From Hevea brasiliensis (lineage: Eukaryota > Streptophyta > Magnoliopsida > Malpighiales > Euphorbiaceae): 64,000 nucleotides of DNA. How positions within the stretch are numbered: the first letter of the stretch is position 1; each line of letters begins with the position of its first letter. The notes under the pieces were generated by a model. It was not told where the DNA came from. It made no database searches and saw nothing but the letters and a program-made list of their open reading frames with translations. Where the stretch lies: NCBI RefSeq assembly GCF_030052815.1, contig NC_079494.1:34706467-34770466 (forward strand), read 5' to 3'. A program made the position numbers and the translations under genes. This document shows, in pieces, positions 26,313 through 37,999 of this stretch.

Positions 26313-26562
26313 ACTATATTTGCCATTTAGATTGTTGATTATATAATTTAATTGTGTGTTTGATCATGAGATCAAGAGATTCATTGCTGGTTGGATCATG
26401 AGGTGTGGCGGCACACATGGTGAAGCCACCATTGGTGGCGGCAACAATGGTTCCTTGGGTGGTTCAAGGTTTGGCTTTTAATTCTGCAATTGTTGTATGA
26501 TCTAAGGCCTATTCTTTGACTAATTAAAGTGTTTAATTAGTTGTTTTAATCACACAATTAAA

Positions 26563-26908
26563 TTATGATTCAAATCAGAATTTTAAAAATTGTTTGAATG
26601 TGATTCAAATCTGAATTTTAAAAGTTGTTTGAATGTGATTCAAATCTGAATTTTTAAAGTTGTTTGAATCATATTTAAATCTGATTTTTTAAAATTGATT
26701 CAATAAAATTCAGATCTGATTTTTTAAAAAATATTTGAATGTGATTCAAATCTGATTTTTTAAAAAATGTTTGAATGTGATTCAAATCTGAATTTTTGAA
26801 GTTGTTTGAATGTGATTCAAATATGAATTTTTAAATTTGTTTGAATGAGATTCAAATCTGAATTTTTAAATTTATTTGAATCATATTCAAATCTGGATTT
26901 TTAAGTTG
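26563..26908 (+). repeat. E5 leader: 35-bp tandem repeats
   Basis: About ten head-to-tail copies of a 35-36 bp unit whose core is TTTGAATGTGATTCAAATCT. Each unit holds an inverted repeat (TTTGAAT..ATTCAAA) and an A/T run. It lies in the untranslated leader between the primer site and gag. Confidence 0.85.
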
Positions 26909-28077
26909 AATATGAGATATTCAATTTAATTTAAGTATGTATGTTTTATTTAATTGTTAAATAGTGATATGCATGATGGATGATCATGGACTATAAAAGA
27001 CCAATGTGATTGGATTTATTTCTTTTATGTTTCTTTGGGATTGTAAATTAATTAATTTATTTTAATTTATTTTGGGCATGTATTATTAAGTTTATAATAT
27101 TTTTGGGTTGTAATTTCATTTATTTAAGTTCTTGTAAATTCGCCTTGGTATGCCAAGGATTACTATGTAATATTGGATTACAAGAAGTTCAAGGAGGTCA
27201 AGAGCATTGGTGGGACCAGTGGGAGGAATTCAATATCAAGTGTTGATTATGTACTCCTTCAGCAACTCTTGTAAAATGAATGAATGAAATGCACCTAGGA
27301 ATGCCTGATTCAATTCTTGGTGGCTCAATTGAATCCCTTAGAAAGTCCATGATCATACCATATTTACTGCTTATCCATGAATGCATGAGATGTATGGGAA
27401 TGTATGCAATTATATGATATATGCATGCTAAATGGATAATGTGCAAAGTGAGACCTTAATAGTAATTAGGATGGCTATAAAATCTTCCAAACAAATGATT
27501 AAGTTGGAAATGCTATAATTAAAGTAATTATAACATAAGCCCTCCATTGGGGCAATTATTTTAAGAAATTTTAAATAGTTGCATGAGATGCAATTAATTT
27601 AAGAGATTTTCTTAAGAATAATTGTTAAGCATGAGATGTTGTAAATATGTAAATGGTTTGGTGGCCAATATTGGATGTACCTGAGGACATTAAAATTATT
27701 TGCATAATTATCGCTCAATGGGATCAACTTAACTAATGCAAGATAAGTCAATATTGGATGTACCGAGATTTTGAGCATTAGGGGCTAGTAAAAGGATTGA
27801 ACCTCACATGAGATGTGATGGGCAAGGAGTTGCTCACTTATAGTTTATTGTAATTCCAATAATGGATGTACCGAGGATGATCAATAGAATTATAAGAATT
27901 CAATCACCCACTAGAAATCCATCCAACTAGGATTTCCGTTTTCTACTTTGGAAGTGTAGGATTCGCTAAGTTAGTGGGAGGACCAATTTGATTAAAAGAC
28001 CATAATCATTTTGGTTAATTACATGATACATTTACTAATTAATCTGGTTATTTTCTGCAGTTAATTTTATTATAAAA
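26909..28077 (+). other. E5 leader without recognised genes
   Basis: Non-coding leader. It contains three spaced copies of ATTGGATGTACC-like sequence (near 27671, 27752 and 27862), each 80-110 bp apart. No supported ORF; 27198-27446 is a chance minus-strand reading. Confidence 0.6.
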
Positions 28078-28918
28078 ATGAGCACAAAACAAACACAACC
28101 ATCCAATATCCTTGCAAGCATACTTGATCACAACAGGTTGACAGACCTAATCATGCGATTGGCTAAGAAATTTGAAACTTGTCTGAACCTTGAACATATA
28201 GGATATGTTCTAGATTCAAATGTTCTGGTCCCTTACCTCCAGAGGCCACACAAGAGGAACATGAAACTTTGGACAAGTGGAAGGAGCATGATATGAGAGC
28301 TAAGTGTTACATGCTTGCTTGTTTGAGTAATTATTTACTGAAGCAACATGAGAACATGCAGAGTGCGAGTGAGATCCTCCTTCACCTACAAGAGTTGTAT
28401 GGTGAGCACAGCAGGAATGCTAGGTATGAGATATCTAGACAGTTATTCCGTATGAGGATGTCTGAGGGACTGAATGTTGGGGATCATGTCCACAAGATGA
28501 TTCGGCTGATTGAGCAGTTGGAACATCTTGACTTCAACATGGATTTCCAACTACAAACGGATTTGATCCTTGATCCCTTCACGAGTCTTTTGGGAATTTT
28601 GTGACAAATTTTCATATGACTAAACAGAATGCACCTTAGCTGAATTACTCAACATGCTGGTTATTGCCCAAAAGAATATGCGGGCAATAAAGGAAAAGAG
28701 GTAGCTTTGGTTGCATCTTCTTCTGCTGGAAAGTCCAACAAGAAGAAGGGCAATAAGAAAAAGAAACCTCAGATTCCTGGTCCTTCCAAGAAAATAGCTA
28801 AACAGAAAGGGAAGACCAAAGCTGACAAAGGCAAAGGAAAGTGTTTCCACTGCCAACAGGAAAGTGTTTCCATTGCTAACAGGAAAGTGTTTCCATTGCC
28901 AGTAAGAAAGTGTTTCCA
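28078..28918 (+). pseudogene. E5 copia gag (frameshifted)
   Basis: It starts MSTKQTQPSN at 28078 and contains the copia gag region (WKEHDMRAKCYMLACL, then LLHLQELYGEHSRNARYEIS). The frame shifts near 28240-28270 and again near 28600, after which a Lys-rich tail (KKKGNKKKKPQIPGPSKK) leads to the zinc knuckle. The knuckle starts CFHC but is then replaced by repeats of its own first part, so no full CCHC motif forms. Confidence 0.8.
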
Positions 28919-28922
28919 CTAG
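28839..28922 (+). repeat. Tandem duplication inside the E5 zinc-knuckle codons
   Basis: Four imperfect copies of a unit of about 24 bp starting GGAAAGTGTTTCCA(C/T)TGCC. It repeats the codons for the start of the gag zinc knuckle and destroys the motif. Confidence 0.8.
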
Positions 28923-28978
28923 CCAGAGTATAGCAATCTAAATGATTGCAATGCCATGGTGAAAACCAACTCAAGTTC

Positions 28979-29818
28979 AAAATATATTTGGCACTTAAGG
29001 TTATGTCATGTTGCAGAAGATAGGATTGCAAAACTGGAGAAAATGGGGATTCTATCCTCATTGGGCTCTGAGCCTACTCCAACTTATGAATCTTGCCTTG
29101 TGGCAAATGACTAGATCACCCTTTGTTGGACAAGGGCTAAGAGCTGAAAATATTTTGGAGCTAATACATATTGATGTATGTGGTCCATTTAAAGAAATGG
29201 CTAGAAGGGGTTTTCATTATTTTATTACCTTTACTGATGATAAATCAAGGTTTGGGTATTTGTATTTGATGAAATACAAACATGAATCCTTTGAAAAGTT
29301 CAAAGAATTTAAATCTGAAGTAGAAAATCAAACAGGAAAAAGTATTAAAGCTCTTCGATCAGATCGTGGAGGTGAATATTTGAGTACTGAATTTGATGAA
29401 TACTTGAGAGAGCATGGCATTGTTTCTCAGCTGACTCCTCCAGAACGCCATACTAAATGGTGTATCTGAAGGAGAAATCGTACCTATTGGATAAGGTACG
29501 TAGTATGATGAGCTATCTTGATATGCCAATCTCCTTTGGGGATTTGCATTAGAATCACTTTGTATATTCTAAATAGGATTCCATCAAAATCGCTTTCTTC
29601 CACACCTTATGAGATATGGCATGGAAGAAAACCAAGTCTTAAGCATGTTAAGATTTGGGGTTGTCCACTTATATCAAAAGTCAACACCGATAAATTGGAG
29701 ACCAGATCAGAAAAAGGTCGATTTGTTGGATATCCAAAAGATAGTTTTGGATATTATTTTTATTTGCCTACTTCACAAAAGGTTGTGATAAGTAGAGATG
29801 CCACATTTCTTGAACAAT
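28979..29818 (+). pseudogene. E5 copia integrase (broken)
   Basis: It begins with the GAG-pre-integrase zinc region (WHLRLCHV at about 28990). The core follows: IHIDVCGPF (first Asp), ALRSDRGGEY (second Asp), then a frameshift at 29450-29470 where the catalytic Glu region should follow. The C-terminal part (YEIWHGRKPSLKHVKIWGCP) is readable at 29518-29818. No protease motif lies between the gag repeats and this region, so the protease is probably deleted. Confidence 0.85.
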
Positions 29819-29862
29819 AGTTTGTTCAATAAGGAGGCAAAGGAAGGCAAATAGAGTTAGAA

Positions 29863-31560
29863 TTGGAGAATTCTGACCAACCAACAGATCAGATGGATAT
29901 AGATCCATCTAGTCAACCTATACCCATTGATGAAACATCTACAGCTTTTCCTCGTAGAACAACCAGGGTATCTCACCCACCAGTGAGATATGGTTTTCTT
30001 CATGAAGAAGAACAAGAGTTGTCTACTCATGAAGAAGTAGATCATGGAGATGATCCACTTACCTATGAAGAAGCTATATCAGATATAGACTCTTCAAAAT
30101 GGATTGATGCTATGAAATCCGAGATTGATTCCATGTATAAGAATCAAGTTTGGGATCTTGTTGACCCACCTGAAGGTATTGTACCTATAGGGAACAAATG
30201 GGTTTTCAAGAAGAAAATTGGTTCTGATGGAAAGGTAGAGACCTATAAGGCAAGGCTAGTAGCGAAAGGGTTTCGCCAAAGGCAAGGAATAGATTATGAG
30301 GAGACTTTCTCGCCTGTTGCCATGCTTAAATCAATTAGGATTTTATTAGTAATAGCTGCATACTATGATTATGAGATTTGGCATATGGATGTCAAAACAG
30401 CTTTTCTCAATGGATACATTGAAGAAAACATTTTCATGGAACAACCTAGGGGATTTGAATCCCAAGATGGTTCCAAGGTATGCAAGCTAAAGCGATCCAT
30501 TTATGGGTTGAAACAAGCTTCGAGGAGTTGGAACATCCGTTTTGATGAAGCTATTAAATCTTTTAGTTTTATCAAAAATGAGGATGAGCCATGTGTATAT
30601 AAGAAGGTTAGTGACAGTGCTATCACTTTCCTTGTCTTATATGTGGATGACATACTGTTGATGGGTAATGACACAGGTATGTTGACGACTATAAAGGTAT
30701 GGTTGTCAAATACATTCTCCATGAAAGACTTAGGGGAGGCAACCTATATTCTTGGGATTCGCATCTATAGAGATAGAGCGAAAAGAATAATTGGTTTATC
30801 CCAAAGTATATACTTGGAAAAGGTGTTAAAGAGGTTTAACATGCTTGATTCCAAGAGAGGATTGTTACCGGTAAGACATGGTATCCACCTTTCTAAAGAG
30901 ATGTCTCCAAAGACACACGAAGAAAGAGATAAGATGGTCGATTCCATATGCTTGGCTATTGGAAGTTTAATGTATGCAATGTTGTGTACTAGGCGGATAT
31001 CGCATATCTTTGTTAGTTTGACTAGCGGTATCAATCCAATCAAGTTTGGAACAACTGGATAGGTATCAAGAATATCCTTAAGTACTTGAGAAGAACTAAG
31101 GATTTATTTTTGATTTATGGAGGTGGAGACTTGCAATTGGATGGTTATCTGATTCGATTTCCAATCGGATATCGATGATAGAAAGTCTACCTCTGGATAT
31201 GTGTTCATTTGTAATGGAGGTGCGATCGGTTGGAAGAGTTCCAAGCGAGCACGATTGCAGATTCCACTACAGAGGTGAGTATATTCTTTGCATCGAATCT
31301 TTGCAAAAGAAGGCTGTTTTGATAATGAAGTTTGTGACAGAACTTAAATTAGTTCATTCCATTGAGTCAGCAGTTTCACTACACTGTGACAATAATGGAG
31401 CAGTCATACAGGCTAAGGAACTAAGGTCTCACACAAAATCCAAACACATAGAAAGGCACTACCACATTATCAGAGATATAGTTGGGCAAGGCGATATAGC
31501 CATGCAGAAAAATAACATCAGCTGAAAAATTCAGCTGATCCATTCACTAAGCCTTTGTCA
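29863..31560 (+). pseudogene. E5 copia reverse transcriptase and RNase H
   Basis: An open 399-codon stretch (29863-31062) carries copia RT: NKWVFKKKIGSDGKVE, YKARLVAKGFRQRQGIDYEE, MDVKTAFLNGYIEE, SIYGLKQASRSW and the active-site YVDDILLMGND. After a frame break near 31062, RNase H is only partly readable (SLHCDNNGAVIQAKELRSHT, HIERHYHIIRD; 31175-31525). The end NSADPFTKPL-like region lies past a stop at 31523-31525. RT is the best-kept domain of this element. Confidence 0.92.
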
Positions 31561-31628
31561 CAAGCTCAGTTAGACTAACATCTTGAGAAGATGGGTCTAA
31601 GATATTGTAATGAATGGCTCTAGTGCTA

Positions 31629-31637
31629 GTGGGAGAT
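31629..31637 (+). promoter_or_regulatory. E5 polypurine tract
   Basis: GTGGGAGAT lies directly before the 3' LTR start (TGTTAGTAG at 31638). Confidence 0.75.
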
Positions 31638-33733
31638 TGTTAGTAGTATGCCCTAGAGCATATCATTTAGTATGTATCTTGTACATATTTTTAATAATAA
31701 AAGGCATTTCCACTTTTCCGTTTACATAATATATTTATGTGTAATAGAAAAGGTCCATTGATATTTTGTTAGAAATATTATTCTTAAGTTGTTAAGAATA
31801 TGAGTGACAATATTTCTAGCACAAAGTATCATAAATAGGTTCACAATCGAGGATACTTCATAATAAGGACATGACTTATAGTTTTATATTGTATTATTAT
31901 TTGTTCCCAAGTTATTTATATGAGATATAAATAAGATGGAATGGTGAGTCTCATGCCATATAACAAACATGATAGGCACTTATAAATGATAAGTAGGCCG
32001 AACCAGTGACACTTATGACAAGCACATGGAGTTTACTCTTGTCAATGTTTTGTCATAAATCATATCAGTGCATATAATCTTTAGACTTGAGATAGCACAG
32101 TTATCTTGTATATAGGTAGTTTGAGTTTGATACTGCTTTCATACTTGTACTATGTATGGGTATATGGGCATTTGTTGGCTCCTACTAGTTATATATGGAG
32201 GTAGGTGTTGATCAAGATGGAATCTGTTCCTCTAAGTAAATAAAGTTAAAATCCTATGTTCATTTAATTGTTCTTGATGTTTCAAGTTCTGGCAGACAGA
32301 TAGATTTATTGAAAAAGAGTTTCGATGAGAAAAATCTTTTAATCAAGAACTGGAATTAAAAGAGAACATAATATTCATAGCAAATGGAGTTTGACATAAA
32401 CTATGACTCGGCTTGAGTTGGGATTTTGTAACAGAGAGATTCTAGTGCATGGTAACATATGATTATAGGTTCATTTAAGGTAAATCTTATTACTAATTGG
32501 GTGGCCATGGCATGCTATGCTAGGTGTTAACCATGGTCTATGAGGTTCATAAAATGATTTAGAGAAATCATTTATGGTAAGAAAGAGTTCGATGATATTA
32601 AGAGTTGTTATGATGTCACATTTCCAATTTGTGATGAGCCTAGAAAGTCTCTCACATATACAATTTATCACCTATTTATATATTATTTATTTAATTTATT
32701 ATTTATTTTAATTGATTAATTAAATAGATTTGGTTTGCAATTAAATTGCAAAGTCCTAGCATGACTTGAAACCAAATCTAGATTATTGGATGTGTAGTAT
32801 AAATTAAATTTATATTTAAAGTGTTTAAATATGAATTTAATTGATGAGAAATTAATTAATAGAGATTAATTAATTAATTTATATTTGATATAAATTAATT
32901 AGAAGAAGAAAATAATTATTTTGGGTTAAGAACTCAAAATTAAGACACGAGGGCATTTTGGTCATTTCACGAGTGACACGTGGCACCATGAGATGGTGAC
33001 ACATGGCATAACACATAAGCTTGCCAAATATTTTTAATCATGTAAGATGATTAAAATCAAGATTAAATATAGGTTTGACACTTGGCACAATGTGATTGGG
33101 TCACTTAAACCTAGAGCTAATCAAAAGGTGACATGTGGCTAGGGTTTAATGTGTTAACCTAGCTATTTAAGTGTGGTTATGAAAAGAAAACATAACCAGC
33201 AGCCTCTCCTCTCATATGTCACGCCACTTTGAGCCTCTCCAGCTATTTCTCTTCATCTCTCATCAATTCAAAGAGATTAGCCATCAATCTCTTGAATTAA
33301 GAACACTAGAAATTGTTTCTAGTGTCCTGTTTGCATCTCTAATCTCTTAAAAGGCAGAACTTGAATTTCTAATTAATAGAAAAGGCTTTAGAAGCTGTTC
33401 AAGGGCTGCCATAGGTGTTCTTGGTGTGGACAAGCTAGAGGGACAACATCTGGTGTCCTGAAGACGAATCTCAAAGGCGCAGACACTGCAAAGACATTAA
33501 GAGGTTAGTGTAATCGTTCTTGATTTAATCTAGGGTTCTAAAATTAATCTGATTAATTTTAAAATCTTAAATGGCAAATACAGATCCAAAAACATATTAA
33601 AAGAGTTTTAATATGTTGTTTATCATTGAAATCAAATAGATAAAAATAAATCTTGCATGGTGCATGTGACCCTAGGTGAAAATTTTTGAATTCAATGGTA
33701 TAATCTTGTGTTTTTCACGCTTCCGTTCCTTCA
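31638..33733 (+). repeat. E5 3' LTR
   Basis: Long stretches are identical to 24198-26298, but several short windows differ heavily (31880-31905, 32290-32335 and 32605-32705). Confidence 0.92.
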
Positions 33734-33738
33734 GAAAG

Positions 33739-34442
33739 CTCTTCAATAGTCAAGAGAAAAGTGGCTGCCGAGAATAAAAAGAAGAAGAACAGAATTTGTG
33801 TTTAATTTTTATCTTATTTTATGTATATTTATCTCCTCTTAAAGTTCTTATTGAAATTTGATTGGTGGAGGGCATTTTAATGACATCATGGTGATGTCAT
33901 AAGTCCCATTTAATTCATTTTCTTTTTCTTTTCTTTTTTACTCATTTTAAATTTAATTTTTAGTAATCTTTATTCATATTTTATGTGATAATAATTATTT
34001 ACTTAACTCGACAAGTCGGCCAAAAATCATCTCTGAAGACGAAATAACCAAAATGCCCTGCGTTTGGCTTAACAGACTAAAATTGTTTGTACTGATTGGA
34101 AAAATTTTCTAAACCTTTTCTTGGCATTCTAATGCCATATAAACCTCAATGACTCTTCTCTAGAGTCCTAAAAATTATTTCATGAATTTTTTCCCAAGTT
34201 TAGGGGTTCTAGTTGTGAAGTCTGCAACCTCCCACTGGGTTACCTATCGCTAGGGCATCGGCTCATTTAACTTGGTTGTGTTTTATTTATAAAATTTTTC
34301 CTAAATTTTTCTTATTAATATGTGAGTTATTTATGACTCCTCACTTTAGTCTAAATATTTTTCCATATGTTCTAGCTGTCCAGACTGACACCGATCACCG
34401 AAACAGTATAATGTACGGAATTGCTACAGTGAGCGTGTTACA
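33739..34442 (-). repeat. E3 solo LTR, piece 3
   Basis: This is the LTR start portion on the minus strand. It contains the inverted repeat TGACATCA..TGATGTCA (about 33878-33900) and the 5S-like segment (34221-34273). No gene seen. Confidence 0.8.
34221..34273 (-). promoter_or_regulatory. 5S rRNA-like segment in E3 LTR
   Basis: The minus strand reads AAGTTAAATGAGCC, a spacer, then AGCGATAGGTAACCCAG. It is the most decayed complete copy: two bases of the C-box-like GATGGGTGACC have changed by G-to-A. Confidence 0.4.
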
Positions 34443-34919
34443 ATTCTGATCTGATAAATCAACACTGGCTGTATGTGCCATGCAACTACTGTCTGTCCCT
34501 CATCATCAATCTGCAAACTGGCATGCTGTGCCTTTAACTCATGTACCATGGACAAAGGAGAAACTCTGAAACTTTCCATAGTCTTGCGACTTAAAGCGTC
34601 AACCACCACATTTGCTTGGCTGATAGTCTATTAAGCAATCATAGTCTTTAATCAGTTCCTCTGTCTCAAGTTCAATTCTTTCTAAGTGCCCAAATACTTC
34701 AAGTTCTTGTGATCTGTATAAATACAACACTTCTCCCCATATATGTAATGTATCCAGATCTTCAGAGTAAATACAATAGCTGCTAGCTCGAAGTCATGTG
34801 TTGGATAGTTCCTCTCATGCGGTTTCAGCTGGCGTCATGTATAAGCAATGACATTTCGATCTTGCATCAGTACACAGCCTAACCCATTGTGAGAAGCATC
34901 ACTATAAACTGTGTATTCT
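34443..34919 (-). pseudogene. E1 RNase H (pol piece 3 of 4)
   Basis: On the minus strand from 34919: [20 protein letters not shown] (RNase H start), then degraded middle codons, then VDALSRKTMESF (34609) and the spacer towards integrase. It joins 45933 upstream (across E6) and 18514 downstream (across E3). A small deletion near 34614-34660 shortens it relative to E2. Confidence 0.88.
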
Positions 34920-35088
34920 TGTAACACCCTCCCTGTATCAACTCCGTACATTCTACTGTTCCGGTGACCGGTGTCGGTCCGGACAGCTAGAACGTCCAGA
35001 AAAATATTTAAACTAAAGTCAGGAACCATAAATAACTTAAATATTAATAAGAAAAATTTAGTAAAAATTTTAGAAATAAAATACAACC

Positions 35089-35143
35089 AAGTTAAACGAG
35101 CCGGTGCCCTAGCGATGGGTGACCAAGAGGGAAGTTGCGGTTC
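35089..35143 (+). promoter_or_regulatory. 5S rRNA-like segment in E6 5' LTR
   Basis: AAGTTAAACGAGCC, a spacer, AGCGATGGGTGACC, then GAGGGAAGTTGCGG. The A-box-like and C-box-like parts are both present, 170 bp from the LTR start. Confidence 0.5.
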
Positions 35144-35463
35144 TCGCAACTAGGAGCCCTAGACCTAGGGAAAAAATTATAAAATAATTTTTGGGACTCT
35201 AGAGAAGGGTTATTGAGGTTCCCATGGCATTAGAATGCCAAGAAAATACCTAGAAAAATTTTTCAATCGGTACAGACAATTTTGACCCGTTAAGCCAAAT
35301 GGAGGGCATTTTGGTCATTTCGCCTTCAGAGGTGATTTTTGGCTGACTTGTCCAGTTAAGTAAATAATTAATATGACATAAAATATGAATAAATATTACT
35401 AAAAATGAAATTGAAAATGAGTAGTAATGAAGAGAAAAGAAAAATACAATATATGCAATTTAT

Positions 35464-35484
35464 GACATCATTGTGATGTCATTT
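35464..35484 (+). promoter_or_regulatory. bZIP-like palindrome in E6 LTR
   Basis: ATGACATCA-TTG-TGATGTCAT, a perfect 9-bp inverted repeat. TGACATCA/TGATGTCA resembles plant TGA/bZIP binding sites. A CCAAT-type and TATA-like stretch (CCAATCACTATACTACC) follows within 30 bp, so this may be the LTR promoter. Confidence 0.35.
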
Positions 35485-37362
35485 AAAATTGTCCACCAAT
35501 CACTATACTACCAATACACTTAAAACAAATAAAGAGGCTGAAAATAGACAAAAGAAAATTCATCTTCTTCCTTTGGACCAACCAGCCGAAACCCTTTCCC
35601 CCATCTCCCTCCATTGATTTCAACCAAAGCTTCAATTCTCTCCTCTTTTCACTATAATTCCTCCTACTCCTTTCACTAAAATTTATCCTTGGACCTTGCA
35701 TAACCTTTTGGCAGCCAAGAAGAAGAAGGAAAGTGAAGTTAAGCTTGGGGAAAATTCTGCCACTTAAAGGTTAGTGCATCTATATCCCTAAAACTCTTTA
35801 ATTTCATGATTAGGGACTTGAATTTACTAAGAAATTGTAATTCAAATGAACAAAAACTCATGTGTATGTGTACATGAATTTCGGCAGCCCTAAAGAAGGA
35901 ATGACTTTGATTGTTTTAATGGACTTAGAGTGGACCTAAGATGATGTTTAAGGTATATATACACATGTATAGTGAATGAGTTAGTAAGTAAAGTATATCG
36001 TGAAAACTTATAATGAAAACTAGGGTTTTGAGAAGTGAAAATTTGACTTGGCTTAGGAAATTGTTAGAGAACATTTTAATGGTCAATTAGTTACCATTTT
36101 AGGTAATTTGACCACAATTTGGACTAAAATATAGCATGGCAAAGTGAATGTGTAGGCTGCCTAGGGACAGTAGCAGAGTGGCTGAGATTCTAGCCTACTT
36201 GGACAGCCATATCTTTGGCTGTGCAGGTCCAATTTGTGTTTGGCCAATTGGACATGAAATTAGACTTATAATGGAACATTTTTGCTGAAGAAATCATGCC
36301 CAAAAGACCAAAGCAAGTGGACCAAAAGTTGGCCCCAATCCGGATACCCTGCAACAGCACCTGCAGAAATGACCAAATGAATAGTAACTGTTCATTTGGC
36401 CATAACTCACTGTAGATATGGTCAATTGACCTGAAATCTTTATAGAAACACGTTAAGACATATACAAACAACTTTCATGAAGAAACCTACCCCAAATTAT
36501 GACCAGAACATATCGAACCAAGCAGTGGCAGTCACTGTTCATGGTACTATAGATTTGGTAATTCTGCAGCTTTGGCAATCTGGCCAGCTGTGGTTTTAGG
36601 ACCATATCTGGAGCTACAAAACTCCAAATGGAGTGATTCAAAAAAGGAAATTCAACTAGATAAAATAAGGAACAACTTTCATGTTTGCCATTTCTTCAAA
36701 TTCCCACTGTAACAATGCTTAATGGAACAGTAAACTTAGGCTTCGAAAACTGAAATTTCTGCCCTCTTGGTTTTAAGTTAGAAATTGTAGTGGTGACCAA
36801 TTCCAACAAGTTTTAAATGAAAAATGTGGTATGCTGAGAGTGCCAAAACCAATGTACCTAATTTCTACCTAAAAGTCAACATTTTTGTTGACCAATGAGG
36901 TGAATAGTGACACCAAAACTTGAAATTCACAAAGTGAAGAATTTAAAAGTTTCAAATGCCCTAGTATACCTAACAAGATTGGTTTGGATAGTTTGGCATG
37001 CCAATAGGGTTCAGTTAGCAGTACTGCACATGGCAATATGCCATTATGTGATTTCATGGCTTTTAGCCATTCTGACCTTGTATTGAGATGTGGCCTCGTG
37101 CCTAATATTATTTACAGCTTGTTAGCTGTTCTGTTGCACACTGGGAGATACATATGTGACGGCCCGAGATACTTGATACCCAGTGCTAGTTTACCCGTTT
37201 ATCCAGTCTAGTCGTCTAGTATAGGTTACTTGGGCAACCAAATGAATGAAAATGGACAAAGTTAAAGAAATAAATGAATATAACGGATACAAAACAAATG
37301 AGACATATATATTAAATACATATTTATTTTCTGCTATTTTCTTGTATTTTATTATTGGACCA

Positions 37363-37400
37363 CTAAGCATCATTGCTTGGCGCGTTGCTTTTGCCACGCG
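37363..37400 (+). promoter_or_regulatory. Conserved double hairpin in E6 5' LTR
   Basis: CTAAGCATCATTGCTTGG followed by CGCGTTGCTTTTGCCACGCG. One end pair of stem 1 is mismatched here but intact in the partner LTR. Confidence 0.6.
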
Positions 37401-37999
37401 TAGGTACTGGAGATACAGATCGTGAGCCCAGTAGACCGCAGACTGGGTGAGTCCATCCTGCAGTTCTACACAGTGTCCGTGTCACCTCAACTTCTGCAGT
37501 GCATTGGTAGGGCACTAGGTGTCATTTTGTCATTTTGTAACTAAATTTTTATTTTCTCATATGTATTTAGAATTATGTAATATATTTTGATGTTCATGTA
37601 AATTATGAAAATTGTATTTGTGAATGGAAAAGTAAATATATAATTGTGATTTATACTTGATTATCACATGTGATGGATGATTGAGAACTGAAATTAAGAA
37701 ATGTTGTTGAGATTTTGATATTGGAGTTTGAGATGATGAGACATGAATATTGGAAGTGTTTTTCACGAGTTTCAAGAACTGCTTTTCTCCATTTTTAGCC
37801 AAGACTCACGATTTTCCTTAAAATTTTCGGAACCTCAAATAAATAATAATTTTGATAAATGGCTTAAATAAATTATATTTCATAAACTATATTCAAAACT
37901 ATGACAAAAATTAATTAAGTTAAAATAGAGGGTGCCGATACACCGTGTGCCATTGCTTACTCGGATATACTGTACACGGGTAAGGGGTGTCACATTTAG

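Larger units (their letters stand above)
24198..33733 (+). mobile_element. E5: complete Ty1/copia element, 9.5 kb
   Basis: Two LTRs of 2.1 kb (24198-26298 and 31638-33733) both start TGTTAGTAG and end CCTTCA. Target duplication GAAAG is exact (24193-24197 and 33734-33738). It has a primer site, a 1.8-kb untranslated leader with tandem repeats, gag, integrase, RT and RNase H in copia order, and a polypurine tract. The protease seems deleted. The RT type and long LTRs suggest the Tork/Angela side of copia, at low confidence. Frameshifts in gag and integrase make it non-autonomous. Confidence 0.92.
18515..34442 (-). mobile_element. E3: solo LTR (family B-like), split by E4 and E5
   Basis: An LTR alone with no internal region: pieces 18515-20313, 23770-24197 and 33739-34442 add to about 2.9 kb. 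On the minus strand it starts TGTAACACGCTCACTG and ends GGGTGTTACA. Flanks ATTCT (18510-18514) and ATTCT (34443-34447) are an exact target duplication, and E1 pol continues on both sides. A solo LTR usually arises when the two LTRs of a full element recombine and delete the inside. Confidence 0.85.
34920..37994 (+). repeat. E6 5' LTR
   Basis: 3,075 bp. From left to right it holds the 5S-like segment (35089-35143), the palindrome ATGACATCATTGTGATGTCAT (35464-35484), a pyrimidine-rich leader-like stretch (35560-35700), a splice-donor-like GTTAGT (35770-35775), degenerate repeat modules (36200-36700) and the double hairpin (37363-37400). ORFs such as 35483-35701, 36190-36471 and 37557-37802 lie on the opposite strand and are not supported. 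Confidence 0.93.

Noticed and set aside
26563..26908. CRISPR array
   Set aside because: The repeats are directly adjacent with no unique spacers, in a plant retrotransposon leader.
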